Below are positions 52,396-61,933 of a stretch of 64,000 nucleotides of DNA, one piece after another. Made by a program: the position numbers and the translations under genes. Origin of the DNA: Cytobacillus kochii (GTDB lineage Bacteria; Bacillota; Bacilli; Bacillales; Cytobacillaceae); assembly GCF_020171845.1 (NCBI RefSeq), contig NZ_JAIVAM010000001.1:62001-126000 (forward strand), in the 5' to 3' direction. Under the pieces are notes generated by a model, which did not search any database, was not told the origin of the DNA, and saw nothing but the letters and a program-made list of their open reading frames with translations. Positions within the stretch are counted from its first letter, which is position 1, and every line of letters starts with the position of its first letter.

Positions 52396-52473
52396 AAACT
52401 AAATCTCTGAATGAAAATCGTTTTTTTATATGAGAATGTTAGTAGCAGCAACTGCAGGGAAGGTTGAATAGTA

Positions 52474-53784
52474 ATGAGTGAGAAGCACCTTTGTATAGGT
52501 TTATCATTATCACCTACTTGGTTAAATGGCTGGGGTTGGCGCAAAAAAGATAGTAGTGCAGAACGTATATTTTCTGCTGATTTTTACATAGATCTGACGA
52601 AAAAGGCAGAAGAAGCAAAGTTGGACTTTGTATTCAAACCAGATGCATTATTTTTGCATCCAGAAAGAGTCAATGTTTCACCAGCGATGGGAGGATTAGA
52701 TCCGACATTGTTGATGACAATGCTGGCAGAGCACACAAGTCAGATTGGATTAGTCACAACTGTTTCGACTACTTTTAACCCACCATACGTGATTGCAAGG
52801 CAATTACAGACACTTCATCGATTAAGTGAAGGAAGAGCAGGGTGGAACATTGTCACTTCCATTGAAGGTGGAGATAATTTTGGCCATAAGAATATGCCTT
52901 CTTCAGAGGAAAGATATAATCGTGCGAAAGAGAGCGTAGATGTTATTCGTAGGTTGTGGAGGAGTTACCCTGCTGAAGCTTTATTAGTTGATCGGGATGA
53001 AGGAATATTTGCTGATAAGGATAAAATTCATCCAATTGATTATCAAGGTGATTTCTATGATGTGAGAGGACCACTGAATTTACCTGCTCACCTTGCTGGA
53101 GAATTACCATTATTTCAAGCAGGTGCTTCTGATACTGGGCGTGAGTTTGCTTCTGGTGTGGCATCAGGAATTTTTGCTGCCACACCTACAATCGAATCAG
53201 CGATAAGTTATCGTCAAGATTTGCGCAATCGTGCAAAGTCAAAAGGTAGAAAAGCTGATGAGATTGTTGTATTACCAGGATTATCACTTTTCTTAGGAAA
53301 TACAACTGCTGAAGCAAATGCGCTTTATCGTGCTGCTTTTGCACATCTGAGTCAGGAGCAACAATTGGCAATGGTTCGGCGTATACTTGGCTTGGATTTG
53401 AGTGGATTTGCTAAAGAAGACAAAGTAACTGCAGCACACATACCGCATAATAATCTTCAAGTGTATAGCAAAACACATGCAGAACTGTTAAAAGATTATA
53501 TTATTCAAAATGAACCAACAGTTCAGCAATTACTATCAAGACCAGAGGTTATCAGTTCGGCTCATTGGATAATCATCGGCACAGTCGAGGAGGCTGCACA
53601 GCAGATTGAATACTGGCTGGATAAAGGAGCAATGGATGGTTTTATTGCTTTACCAGGTGGTTCAATAAGGTCACTACAACTATTTTTCGATAAGCTGCTA
53701 CCATTACTTGTAGAAAAAGGATTGTTCAGAGAAGAGTATGAAAGTAATACATTTATAACAAATCTAACAAAGAAGAAGAACTAG
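52474..53784 (+). CDS. LLM-class FMN-dependent monooxygenase, NtaA/SnaA/DszA type
   Basis: 436 residues of the bacterial-luciferase-like NtaA/SnaA/DszA group. Typical blocks are GLDPTLLMTMLAEHTSQIGL, then TFNPPYVIARQLQTLHRLSE, GRAGWNIVTS and FQAGASDTGREFA. These enzymes need reduced FMN from a partner reductase and open or oxidise substrates such as nitrilotriacetate, EDTA, dibenzothiophene sulfone or thiols. A Fur box 80 bases upstream and the iron-siderophore binding protein downstream suggest a role in freeing iron or metabolising an iron chelator. That role is inferred. Confidence 0.83.
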   Translation: MSEKHLCIGLSLSPTWLNGWGWRKKDSSAERIFSADFYIDLTKKAEEAKLDFVFKPDALFLHPERVNVSPAMGGLDPTLLMTMLAEHTSQIGLVTTVSTTFNPPYVIARQLQTLHRLSEGRAGWNIVTSIEGGDNFGHKNMPSSEERYNRAKESVDVIRRLWRSYPAEALLVDRDEGIFADKDKIHPIDYQGDFYDVRGPLNLPAHLAGELPLFQAGASDTGREFASGVASGIFAATPTIESAISYRQDLRNRAKSKGRKADEIVVLPGLSLFLGNTTAEANALYRAAFAHLSQEQQLAMVRRILGLDLSGFAKEDKVTAAHIPHNNLQVYSKTHAELLKDYIIQNEPTVQQLLSRPEVISSAHWIIIGTVEEAAQQIEYWLDKGAMDGFIALPGGSIRSLQLFFDKLLPLLVEKGLFREEYESNTFITNLTKKKN

Positions 53785-53799
53785 AAGGAGAGAATAATA

Positions 53800-54783
53800 G
53801 TGAATAGAAAGTGGATGTTAGCTAGTTTAATGATGTTCATCATGTTAGTATTAGCCGCTTGTGGTGGAGGTAGTAGTGAAGAGTCAAATGCTTCGAACAA
53901 AGAGGAAGATGATGCAAAAACCGAAGAAAACAGTGAAGATGGTACAAAAACCATTGAGTACTTAGGTAAATCATACGAAATCCCTGCTAATGCAGAGCGA
54001 ATCGTAATTACTGGTGCCATGGAAGCAATGGAAGATGCGTTAGCATTAGATGTACATCCAGTGGGTGCGATTTCAGTTGGGGGAGAATTTCCTGAAATTT
54101 ATACTTCTATCACAGATAAAGCAGAATCTATCGGTGAAAAAAGACAACCGAACTTTGAAAAAGTGCTTGAGTTACAACCAGATGTTATTTTAGCAACATC
54201 TAAATTTCCTGCAGATGTAACAGAGAAATTAGAGAAAATTGCTACGACCATTCCTGTTTCTCATATCTCTACTGATTGGGAAGCAAACTTAAAGTTAATG
54301 GGTGAGATTTCTGGAAAAGAAGATAAAGCAGAAGAAGTATTAAATGCATATAAAGAAGATGTAGAAACTGCAAAAGCATCTATTGCTGGTGAATTAGAAG
54401 GTAAAAAAGTAGCAGCTGTACGTATTCGCGCAGGTCAAGTATTTGTATATCCACAAGATGTATTCGTCAATCCTGTTTTATATAGTGAATTAGGATTAGA
54501 AGTGCCAGCAGAGATTGAAGCAGCAGAGAACCAAGCTCAACTTTCAATGGAACAGTTAGCAGATATGAATCCAGACCACCTATTCATCCAATTTGCTGAA
54601 AGTGAAAATGCCGAGGCTAAAAACGCTTTAGAAGAATTACAAAACGATCCAATTGTGAAAAACATTACGGCATTTAAAGAAAATCAAGTATATGTAAATA
54701 CAATTGATCCACTATTAGAAGGCGGCCCTGCAAATAGCCGTGTTGAATTTTTAAAGGCATTACAAGAGGATTTATCAAAATAA
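53800..54783 (+). CDS. Iron-siderophore ABC transporter substrate-binding lipoprotein
   Basis: 327 residues starting at GTG 53800 with gaaggagag upstream. It has a lipoprotein signal with LAAC (Cys 21), a charged linker (EESNASNKEEDDAKTEENSE), and a periplasmic-binding-protein fold of the FhuD/FecB type (ERIVITGAMEAMEDALALDV; LQPDVILATSKFP; PDHLFIQFAE). It lies 15 bases after the monooxygenase, under the same Fur-controlled promoter. No permease or ATPase is nearby, so it must use one encoded elsewhere. The siderophore is unknown. Confidence 0.87.
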   Translation: MNRKWMLASLMMFIMLVLAACGGGSSEESNASNKEEDDAKTEENSEDGTKTIEYLGKSYEIPANAERIVITGAMEAMEDALALDVHPVGAISVGGEFPEIYTSITDKAESIGEKRQPNFEKVLELQPDVILATSKFPADVTEKLEKIATTIPVSHISTDWEANLKLMGEISGKEDKAEEVLNAYKEDVETAKASIAGELEGKKVAAVRIRAGQVFVYPQDVFVNPVLYSELGLEVPAEIEAAENQAQLSMEQLADMNPDHLFIQFAESENAEAKNALEELQNDPIVKNITAFKENQVYVNTIDPLLEGGPANSRVEFLKALQEDLSK

Positions 54784-54831
54784 TATCGCAGGATTAAGGA
54801 ATATCATCAAAAGATGATAGTACTCTAGCGG

Positions 54832-54926
54832 TTATTGTCCCATATACACACCATCCATATTTTTTCGCTCTCGCCTATGGACCCCCTTTCCGACGTGCTG
54901 AGCTATATATCCATTATGGACAATAA
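54832..54926. repeat. Small 95-bp element with inverted ends
   Basis: TTATTGTCC (54832-54840) and GGACAATAA (54918-54926) are perfect inverted ends around a GC-richer core containing CGCTCTCGCC and GTGCTGAGC. The core vaguely recalls the middle of the 320-bp dispersed element. There is one copy in this window. Confidence 0.4.
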
Positions 54927-54959
54927 TTGACTAGATCACCTTTTTCTATATAGAATTTC

Positions 54960-54990
54960 GAGACCACCCAGAATATTGGGTGGTCTCATT
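54960..54990 (+). terminator. Terminator of the Fur-controlled operon
   Basis: GAGACCACCCA pairs with TGGGTGGTCTC around a short AT loop, then ATTTGTCTT. Confidence 0.8.
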
Positions 54991-55029
54991 TGTCTTCGCA
55001 GTATTTAATCATTTTCTAAAAAGAAGGCG

Positions 55030-55645
55030 TGTTTGCAAGTCACTCAGAAAGAAAGCCGGAGATGAGCGCTTTGCAAAAGATGTGAGCAAGTCACTCAAAA
55101 AGAAACCCGGGGATGAGTGCTTTGCAAAGGATGTTAGCAAGTCACTCAAAAAGAAACCCGGGGATGAGTGCTTTGCAAAAGATGTTTGCAGGTCACTCAG
55201 AAAGGAAACAGGGAATGAGTGCCTCGCAAAAGATGTTTGCAGGTCACTCAGAAAGAAACCCTGGGGATGAGCGCCGCGCAAAAGATGTTAGCAAGTCACT
55301 CAGAAAGAAACCCTGGGATGAGCGCCGCGCAAAAGGTGTTTGCAAGTCACTCAGAAAGAAACCCTGGGATGAGCGCCGCGCAAAAGGTGTTTGCAAGTCA
55401 CTCAGAAAGGAAGCCGGGAATGAGCGCTTCGCAAAAAGTGTTAGCAAATCACTCAGAAAGAAAGCTGGAGATGAGCGCCGCGCAAAAGATGTTTGCAAGT
55501 CACTCAGAAAGGAAGCCGGGAATGAGCGCTTCGCAAAAGATGTTAGCAAGTCACTCAGAAAGAAACCCGGGGATGAGTGCCTCGCAAAAGATGTTAGCAA
55601 GTCATTCAGAAAGAAACCCGGAGATGTCCGCCGCGCAAAAGGTAA
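55030..55645 (+). repeat. 51-bp tandem repeat array C, about 12 units
   Basis: GTCACTCAG-type motifs occur at 55039, 55090, 55141, 55192, 55243, 55295, 55346, 55397, 55448, 55499, 55550 and 55601. The period is 51 bases, except for one 52-base step caused by an extra G near 55265. Units carry GCAAGTCACTCAG, GGGGATGAGCGC and GCAAAAGATG, the same skeleton as arrays A and B. Reading frames stay open in several phases for up to 190 codons, but the shift between units argues against a protein. Confidence 0.92.
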
Positions 55646-55992
55646 TCTGAGTATAATTTTTATCTTTGGAGCAAGTTCGAAATAAAGGAAGCCCGTAATT
55701 AATAGTTTCTTACTATAGAAAAATTATATAATGATATTAATTGGTTATTCCTTATTTTGCTATATTTATAATTATCTGGATTATCAATCATAGCAATTGT
55801 AAAGTTCGTTGCTCTTAAAAAGATTTCGGAAAGGATAAGCGACGAAACAGACAGTATTCTGTATCTAACAAGAAATAATTCGCCATTTAAATGAGACCCA
55901 AAGAATATAAGCAAGGTTTATGTATTACGAAGTGAGCGAACTATTTACAAGAATAAAACCCGAGTACGCAAAGTGCCCAAGGAATTAATTCT
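55646..55992. other. Intergenic region with possible gene remnant
   Basis: Mostly AT-rich. Around 55890-55985 a frame reads DPKNISKVYVLRSERTIYKN then KTRVRKVPKELIL, possibly the end of a lost gene. GTGCCC (55973-55978) and GGGCAC (56005-56010) could form an end hairpin for the ferredoxin gene on the minus strand. Confidence 0.3.
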
Positions 55993-56733
<741 letters not shown>

Positions 56734-58059
56734 ATGATTCTACACAAAGCTGAAACCTTTAGTAAGTCTGAAATGGAAGCGCTACAGTTAGAAGGATTAA
56801 AGAAAACTGTGAATCGAGTATTTGAACATGTCCCTTTCTATCAAAATAAGTTTCAAGAATTAAATATTACTCCGAATGATATCCAAACCCTTGATGATTT
56901 AAGTAAACTTCCTTTTACGAAAAAATCCGATTTAAGAGATAACTACCCTTACGGCTTGTTTGCGGTAGAGATGAAGGATGTCCTTCGCGTACATGCTTCA
57001 TCTGGTACAAGTGGGAAACCAACGGTTGTTGGTTATACTCAAAATGATGTTGATAACTGGGCAGATTTAGCTGCTCGTGCGATTGCCTTAGCTGGTGGTG
57101 AACCGGATGGCATTTTCCAAAATGCCTATGGTTATGGGCTATTTACTGGGGGATTAGGGATTCATTTTGGTGCAGAAAGATTAGGAATGGCGACAGTTCC
57201 GGTATCTGGTGGCAATACCGATCGCCAAATAATGATTATTGAGGATTTCAAACCGACAGTGATTGCAGGTACCCCTTCTTATATTTTAAAAATTGCAGAA
57301 GAAATGAAAGCGCAAGGCAAAGATCCAGCTAAGAGTTCCTTAAAATATGGCATTTTTGGTGCAGAACCATGGACAGAAGGTATGCGTAAAAAACTTCAAG
57401 AGTTGTTCGGTATAAAGGCAAGTGATATTTACGGATTAAGTGAAGTGATGGGACCAGGTGTAGCGATGGAATGTCATGAAGAACAACAAGGTCTGCATAT
57501 TGCTGACGATCATTTCTTGGTAGAAGTAATCGATCCGGATACGTTAGAACCAGTAGCTGAAGGAGAAATCGGCGAACTTGTTTTTACTAGTTTAACGAAG
57601 GAAGCGTTCCCGATTATTCGTTATCGTACAGGAGACTTAGCTTCAGTAAAATCAGGTACTTGTTCCTGTGGTAGAACAACGAAAAAAATGTCACGAATTA
57701 AAGGGCGAATCGATGACATGATGATTATTCGGGGTGTAAATGTATTCCCTTCTGAAATCGAGCATTATTTATTACAAATAGAAGAATTGGCACCTATCTA
57801 TCAAGTACATTTATTGAATGATGGTGTACTGGATAGTGTAGAACTTCATGTAGAAATGGATGAAGTTATGTATCAAAAATCGAACGGTGTCGATTTAGAG
57901 GGATATACTTTAGGTTTAATGAAAAAAGTCCAGCATTCCATGAAAAATAACTGTCTAGTTTCGATGAAAGTTAAAGTACATCCACCAAGGAGTATTCCAA
58001 GATCAGAAGGAAAAGCTGTTAGAATCGTTGATAAGCGACAAGTCGAAGTCATCTTGTGA
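56734..58059 (+). CDS. paaK: Phenylacetate-CoA ligase
   Basis: 441 residues of the adenylate-forming PaaK family. It turns phenylacetate, CoA and ATP into phenylacetyl-CoA, the first step of the pathway. Visible motifs are the P-loop VHASSGTSGKPTVVGYT, the core IYGLSEVMGPGVAME, YRTGDLA and the hinge GRIDDMMIIRGVNVFPSEIE. The start ATG 56734 follows aaggagata. It is first in the paa gene series; 120 bases with a direct repeat separate it from paaA, so an extra promoter may exist there. Confidence 0.95.
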   Translation: MILHKAETFSKSEMEALQLEGLKKTVNRVFEHVPFYQNKFQELNITPNDIQTLDDLSKLPFTKKSDLRDNYPYGLFAVEMKDVLRVHASSGTSGKPTVVGYTQNDVDNWADLAARAIALAGGEPDGIFQNAYGYGLFTGGLGIHFGAERLGMATVPVSGGNTDRQIMIIEDFKPTVIAGTPSYILKIAEEMKAQGKDPAKSSLKYGIFGAEPWTEGMRKKLQELFGIKASDIYGLSEVMGPGVAMECHEEQQGLHIADDHFLVEVIDPDTLEPVAEGEIGELVFTSLTKEAFPIIRYRTGDLASVKSGTCSCGRTTKKMSRIKGRIDDMMIIRGVNVFPSEIEHYLLQIEELAPIYQVHLLNDGVLDSVELHVEMDEVMYQKSNGVDLEGYTLGLMKKVQHSMKNNCLVSMKVKVHPPRSIPRSEGKAVRIVDKRQVEVIL

Positions 58060-58123
58060 AAAAATTAAAATGAATAATCAGAAAAATAAATTTGCTTTAT
58101 AACATAACTATAATATATAATAT

Positions 58124-58145
58124 CGTTATATAAACGTTATATAAA
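58124..58145 (+). promoter_or_regulatory. Adjacent 11-bp direct repeats before paaA
   Basis: CGTTATATAAA occurs twice in tandem (58124-58134 and 58135-58145). The overlap CGTTATATAAACG is also a palindrome. It lies 35 bases before the paaA start and could be an operator or part of an internal promoter. Confidence 0.4.
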
Positions 58146-58179
58146 ATGGAAAATAAATTAAAGAAGAGAGGGAAGGTAG

Positions 58180-59130
58180 ATGAGTAGTTCAGTTGTAGCG
58201 GAGACAGAAGAACAAAAGTATGAACAGTTTATGGAACGGATCAATCGCGGTGAACAAATCGAAGCTGATGATTGGATGCCTGAAGATTATCGCAATGCAT
58301 TAATTAAATTGATTTCCATGCATGGAATCAGTGAGATTATGGGAGCGCTTCCAGAGAAAGAATGGGTACCTAAAGCCCCGTCTATACAAAGAAAACTCGG
58401 CATCATGGCAAAGGTACAAGATGAAATGGGGCATGGCCAATTACTATTGCGTGTCGCTGAAGACTTACTTAAGCCTACTGGCAAAACACGAGATGGCATT
58501 ATGCAGGATCTTTTTACAGGAAAATTGAAATTTCACAATGTATTTCATATGCCGGCACCGAGTTGGGGAGATGCAGGTTTAATTGGTTGGTTAGTAGATG
58601 GTGCGGCTATCATTACACAGACCAATATGCTTAACAGTTCGTATGCACCCTATTCAAGAGCATTGCATCGTATTTGTGCGGAAGAAGTCTTCCACGCTCA
58701 ACACGGTGAATCGATTATCATGGCATTAGCAGAGGGAACAGAGGAACAAAGAGAAATGGTGCAAGATGCTGTGACAAGATGGTGGGAGTCACTTCTGTTA
58801 TTCTTCGGACCCCCAAGTTCCCAAGTAGGCAAGTCAAAACAAGATATTACCATCAAATATAAAATCAGACCAAAGACAAATGAAGAATTGCGTCAAGCGT
58901 TCCTTACAAAATATGTACCTAGAATTCTATCTCTTGGTTTAGAGATTCCTGATCCAACCATTCGTTTTGATGAAGAGAAGCAAGAATGGATCTATCAACA
59001 ACCTGATTGGTCGAAATTAAAAGAAATAATGAAAAATAATGGTCCTAAATCTCAGGAACGCTTAAATCTTCGCCGCGTATCTTACGAAAATAATGCTTGG
59101 GTGCGAGAAGCATTAGGTCAGATTAGCTAA
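58180..59130 (+). CDS. paaA: Phenylacetyl-CoA 1,2-epoxidase subunit PaaA
   Basis: 316 residues, the catalytic diiron subunit of the ring epoxidase. It converts phenylacetyl-CoA into ring-1,2-epoxyphenylacetyl-CoA using O2 and reduced ferredoxin or flavin. The diiron ligands fall in the two EXXH-type stretches QDEMGHGQ and AEEVFHAQHGE. Ribosome site agagggaa. First gene of a tight paaABCD run. Confidence 0.95.
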   Translation: MSSSVVAETEEQKYEQFMERINRGEQIEADDWMPEDYRNALIKLISMHGISEIMGALPEKEWVPKAPSIQRKLGIMAKVQDEMGHGQLLLRVAEDLLKPTGKTRDGIMQDLFTGKLKFHNVFHMPAPSWGDAGLIGWLVDGAAIITQTNMLNSSYAPYSRALHRICAEEVFHAQHGESIIMALAEGTEEQREMVQDAVTRWWESLLLFFGPPSSQVGKSKQDITIKYKIRPKTNEELRQAFLTKYVPRILSLGLEIPDPTIRFDEEKQEWIYQQPDWSKLKEIMKNNGPKSQERLNLRRVSYENNAWVREALGQIS

Positions 59131-59143
59131 AGGAGGAAGTCAG

Positions 59144-59482
59144 ATGGGTAGTAATGAATTTTTTCAAGAATTCGAAGTATTTAGTAAGAAGACATCAAAA
59201 GCAGCTTTTCAACATCAATTTAGCTTGCTTGCCCCTAACGCTGAAATGGCTATGGTTATGGCCCAGGAGAACTTTTTACGCCGTGAACCTGTAGCAGATA
59301 TTTGGGTGGTTAATCGTAAAGAAATTCGTGGTTTAAATTATGAAGAAAAGCAGATGTTGAACCGGTTAGATAATAAGGAATACAGAACAACAAAAGGGTA
59401 TGGCTACTTAAAGAAAAAATGGCGCCATTACGAGCAACAAATGTTAGATGAAAAAGAGATTCTATCATGGGGGGAGAAGTAA
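59144..59482 (+). CDS. paaB: Phenylacetyl-CoA epoxidase subunit PaaB
   Basis: 112 residues. Small structural subunit of the epoxidase complex, recognised by FEVFSKKTSKAAFQHQFSLL, AQENFLRREPVADIWVV and a C-terminal part longer than the E. coli protein (about 95 residues). It links PaaAC heterodimers. Ribosome site aaaggagga, 13 bases after paaA. Confidence 0.92.
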   Translation: MGSNEFFQEFEVFSKKTSKAAFQHQFSLLAPNAEMAMVMAQENFLRREPVADIWVVNRKEIRGLNYEEKQMLNRLDNKEYRTTKGYGYLKKKWRHYEQQMLDEKEILSWGEK

Positions 59483-59483
59483 G

Positions 59484-60293
59484 ATGAGCACGAATGCAGT
59501 AGAAATGACACCAGCCCATAAAGAAGCACTTGCTGAGCTTTTATTTCAGCTTGCTGATGATGACTTTCTCCTCTCTTACCGCGGTTCAGAATGGCTAGGA
59601 TTGGCGCCTCATATTGAAGAAGATGTTGCTTCATCTTCCATCAGTCAAGATACGATGGGTCATGCGAAAATGTATTTCGGTTTACTAGAAGAGCTGGGGT
59701 ATGGAAAGATAGATGATCTAGCACATGGACGATCGGCGAAGGAAAGAAAGAATAGTATATTAGTAGAACGCGAAAATGGTGCAGGCTACTATATGGAAAC
59801 ACCAAGATATGATTGGGCATATGCAGTTGTTCGCAATTATTTCTATACGCTAGCGAAAAAAGTAAAAATAGATTCATTGAAAAAAACCACCTATCAGCCA
59901 CTGGCTGAAGTAGCCACAAAAGTTAGCATGGAATTGTTTTACCATCATATACACTGGAGAACATGGTTTACGCAATTATTATCCTCATCTGACGAGGCTA
60001 AAGAGCGTATGAACAAAGCAATTGAAGGAGTAATGGCTGACTTTGGTGATGTTTTCTCTTATGGTAATGCATCTCAAAGCTTTAAAGAATTTGCTTTAAT
60101 TGAAGATGCAACGGTATTAAAACAAAGATGGGAAGCAGCACTTGAAGAAGTAGTGAAAGCGCTTCATATCGAATCGCCTATCATACAGCAACCAGATCGA
60201 AATGGACGTTTAGGGGAACACACTGAGGAACTTGACCGTGCGTTAAGTACGTTATCAGAGGTTTATCGCCTCAATCCTTCTGTTCCTTGGTAA
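59484..60293 (+). CDS. paaC: Phenylacetyl-CoA epoxidase subunit PaaC
   Basis: 269 residues from ATG 59484 (site gggggagaag inside the end of paaB; an in-frame ATG at 59448 is ignored). PaaA's helical partner; it forms the heterodimer that houses the active site but has lost the iron ligands. Motifs: ADDDFLLSYRGSEWLGLAPH, SSISQDTMGHAKMYFGLLEE and LFYHHIHWRTW. Confidence 0.93.
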   Translation: MSTNAVEMTPAHKEALAELLFQLADDDFLLSYRGSEWLGLAPHIEEDVASSSISQDTMGHAKMYFGLLEELGYGKIDDLAHGRSAKERKNSILVERENGAGYYMETPRYDWAYAVVRNYFYTLAKKVKIDSLKKTTYQPLAEVATKVSMELFYHHIHWRTWFTQLLSSSDEAKERMNKAIEGVMADFGDVFSYGNASQSFKEFALIEDATVLKQRWEAALEEVVKALHIESPIIQQPDRNGRLGEHTEELDRALSTLSEVYRLNPSVPW

Positions 60294-60324
60294 GACTTTT
60301 TAGAACATGTGAGGAGGAATAGAG

Positions 60325-60825
60325 ATGTATCAACCGACTTTAGTAGCTGAAAAGGACATTATGGAAGCGCTTGAATTAGTTCAGGACCCTGAAATTAGCA
60401 CAGTGAGTGTGGTAGACCTAGGGATGATCGAGGGTGTAGAAATACATGATTCCCATGTATCGATTACGATGCTTCCAACCTTTTTAGGGTGTCCAGCACT
60501 TGAAATCATCAAGAAGAATGTGGTCGAACAAATCCAAAGTGTAGCGGGGGTAGAAGCAGTAGAAGTATTATTCAAAACTGCACCTCCATGGACTTCAGAT
60601 CGCATTACGGAAAAAGGACAAAAAGGACTAAAGGCGTTTGGTATTGCTCCGCCTCCAAAGCATTTTACAGAAGACGGTTCTTGGCATGTGGATTGCCCCT
60701 ATTGCGGATCAACCTATGTCACGCTTGATAATATTTTTGGACCGACAGCCTGCAGAAGTATTTTATATTGTAAATCATGTAAAAATCCATTTGAAGCAAT
60801 GAAACCAATATCAAACTTAATGTAA
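60325..60825 (+). CDS. paaD: Phenylacetate pathway protein PaaD
   Basis: 166 residues: an N-terminal DUF59/MIP18-like domain (ALELVQDPEISTVSVVDLGM; FLGCPALEIIKKNV) and a C-terminal zinc ribbon (DCPYCGSTYVTLDN.., CRSILYCKSC). PaaD helps mature the iron centre of the epoxidase. Ribosome site gaggaggaat. It follows paaC by 31 bases. Confidence 0.92.
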   Translation: MYQPTLVAEKDIMEALELVQDPEISTVSVVDLGMIEGVEIHDSHVSITMLPTFLGCPALEIIKKNVVEQIQSVAGVEAVEVLFKTAPPWTSDRITEKGQKGLKAFGIAPPPKHFTEDGSWHVDCPYCGSTYVTLDNIFGPTACRSILYCKSCKNPFEAMKPISNLM

Positions 60826-60840
60826 AGGGGAATATAAACA

Positions 60841-61146
60841 ATGGTCAAATTAATCGCATTTTACAAGCAACCGGAAGATAAGGCAGCATTCGATGAGCAT
60901 TATTACAATGTACACGTGCCAATTACTGAAAAAATTCCTGGATTACAAAAAATGAAAGTAACAAAAATGGTCGGTACACCAACAGGAGATGAGCCCAAAT
61001 TTTATTTAATGTGTGAAATGTATTATGAAAATCATGAAGCATTGAAAAATGGTATGAAGTCACCTGAAGGTAAAGCATCAGCGAAAGATGTAATGGGGTT
61101 TGCAGGTAAACTGGTTAGCTTTGCTATCGGTGAAGAAGACGAATGA
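60841..61146 (+). CDS. EthD-domain protein in the phenylacetate operon
   Basis: 101 residues of the ferredoxin-like dimeric EthD/ABM fold: FYKQPEDKAAFDEHYYNVHV and AGKLVSFAIGEED. It stands where paaE (the FAD/ferredoxin reductase) is found in E. coli and is not homologous to it. Members occur in paa and other oxygenase operons of Bacilli, with unclear function. Its TGA overlaps the ATG of the next gene (ATGA), so they are coupled. Confidence 0.8.
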   Translation: MVKLIAFYKQPEDKAAFDEHYYNVHVPITEKIPGLQKMKVTKMVGTPTGDEPKFYLMCEMYYENHEALKNGMKSPEGKASAKDVMGFAGKLVSFAIGEEDE

Positions 61147-61919
61147 GTGAATACGTGTTTATAGAAACAAAAGTGGAGGGTTATATTGGCATCATAGAGC
61201 TGAACCGTCCGAAGCAATTGAATGCCCTTAATCGTCAAATGATAAAAGAAATTGTTCAGGTAATGGAGAGTTATGATCAGGACGATACCGTGAGAGTCAT
61301 CTTACTCAAAGGAAAAGGAAGAGCTTTTTCAGCAGGCGCAGATATTGACGAAATGTCGAATGATGATCCCATTCATCTAGAGCTATTAAACCAATTTCAA
61401 GATTGGGATCGTCTTTCAGTGATAAAAAAACCGATTATCGGTGCGGTTCAAGGCTTTGTTTTCGGAGGGGGATTTGAACTGGCTTTAAGTTGTGATGTAT
61501 TGATTGCAGCTGAAGGTACGGAATTCTCCTTTCCCGAAGTTAATCTAGGTGTGATGCCAGGTGCTGGAGGTACACAGCGTTTAACCAAACTTGTAGGTCG
61601 CACGCTCGCATTAGAGTGGATATGGAGTGCGAAACGTATTCAAGTAGAAGAGGCGCAATCTCATGGCTTTGTAAATAGAATTGTATCTGGCGAACTATTA
61701 GAAGAAGAAACATTAAAGTTTGCGAAAATGATTGCAGAAAAGCCGCCACTAGCTATCCGCCTCATTAAAGATTCCGTTAATAAAGCTGTTGATTATTCTT
61801 TATATGAAGGCATGCAATATGAACGAAAGAACTTCTATCTACTCTTCTCTTCAGAAGATCAAAAAGAAGGAATGAATGCTTTTATTGAGAAAAGAAAGCC
61901 CAAATTCCACGGAAAATAG
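61143..61919 (+). CDS. paaF: Enoyl-CoA hydratase PaaF-like
   Basis: 258 residues of the crotonase fold. It hydrates 2,3-dehydroadipyl-CoA in the lower pathway if it is PaaF. The oxyanion-hole stretches are GRAFSAGADIDEM and VFGGGFELALSCDVLIAAE, with the catalytic Glu region in FPEVNLGVMPGAGGTQRL. It is translationally coupled to the EthD gene and adjacent to a second crotonase. Which of the two is F and which is G rests on their order and active-site sequence. Confidence 0.85.
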   Translation: MSEYVFIETKVEGYIGIIELNRPKQLNALNRQMIKEIVQVMESYDQDDTVRVILLKGKGRAFSAGADIDEMSNDDPIHLELLNQFQDWDRLSVIKKPIIGAVQGFVFGGGFELALSCDVLIAAEGTEFSFPEVNLGVMPGAGGTQRLTKLVGRTLALEWIWSAKRIQVEEAQSHGFVNRIVSGELLEEETLKFAKMIAEKPPLAIRLIKDSVNKAVDYSLYEGMQYERKNFYLLFSSEDQKEGMNAFIEKRKPKFHGK

Positions 61920-61933
61920 AAAGAAGGTTGGCA

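Noticed and set aside
14381..55645. CRISPR arrays
   Set aside because: The periodic sequence has no alternation of constant repeats and unique spacers; whole 51-bp units are repeated. No cas genes are present.
54980..55685. Frames of 90 to 190 codons with repeats such as SLRKKPGDE
   Set aside because: Produced by repeat array C in several phases at once; one 52-base step breaks the frame. No start signal is present.
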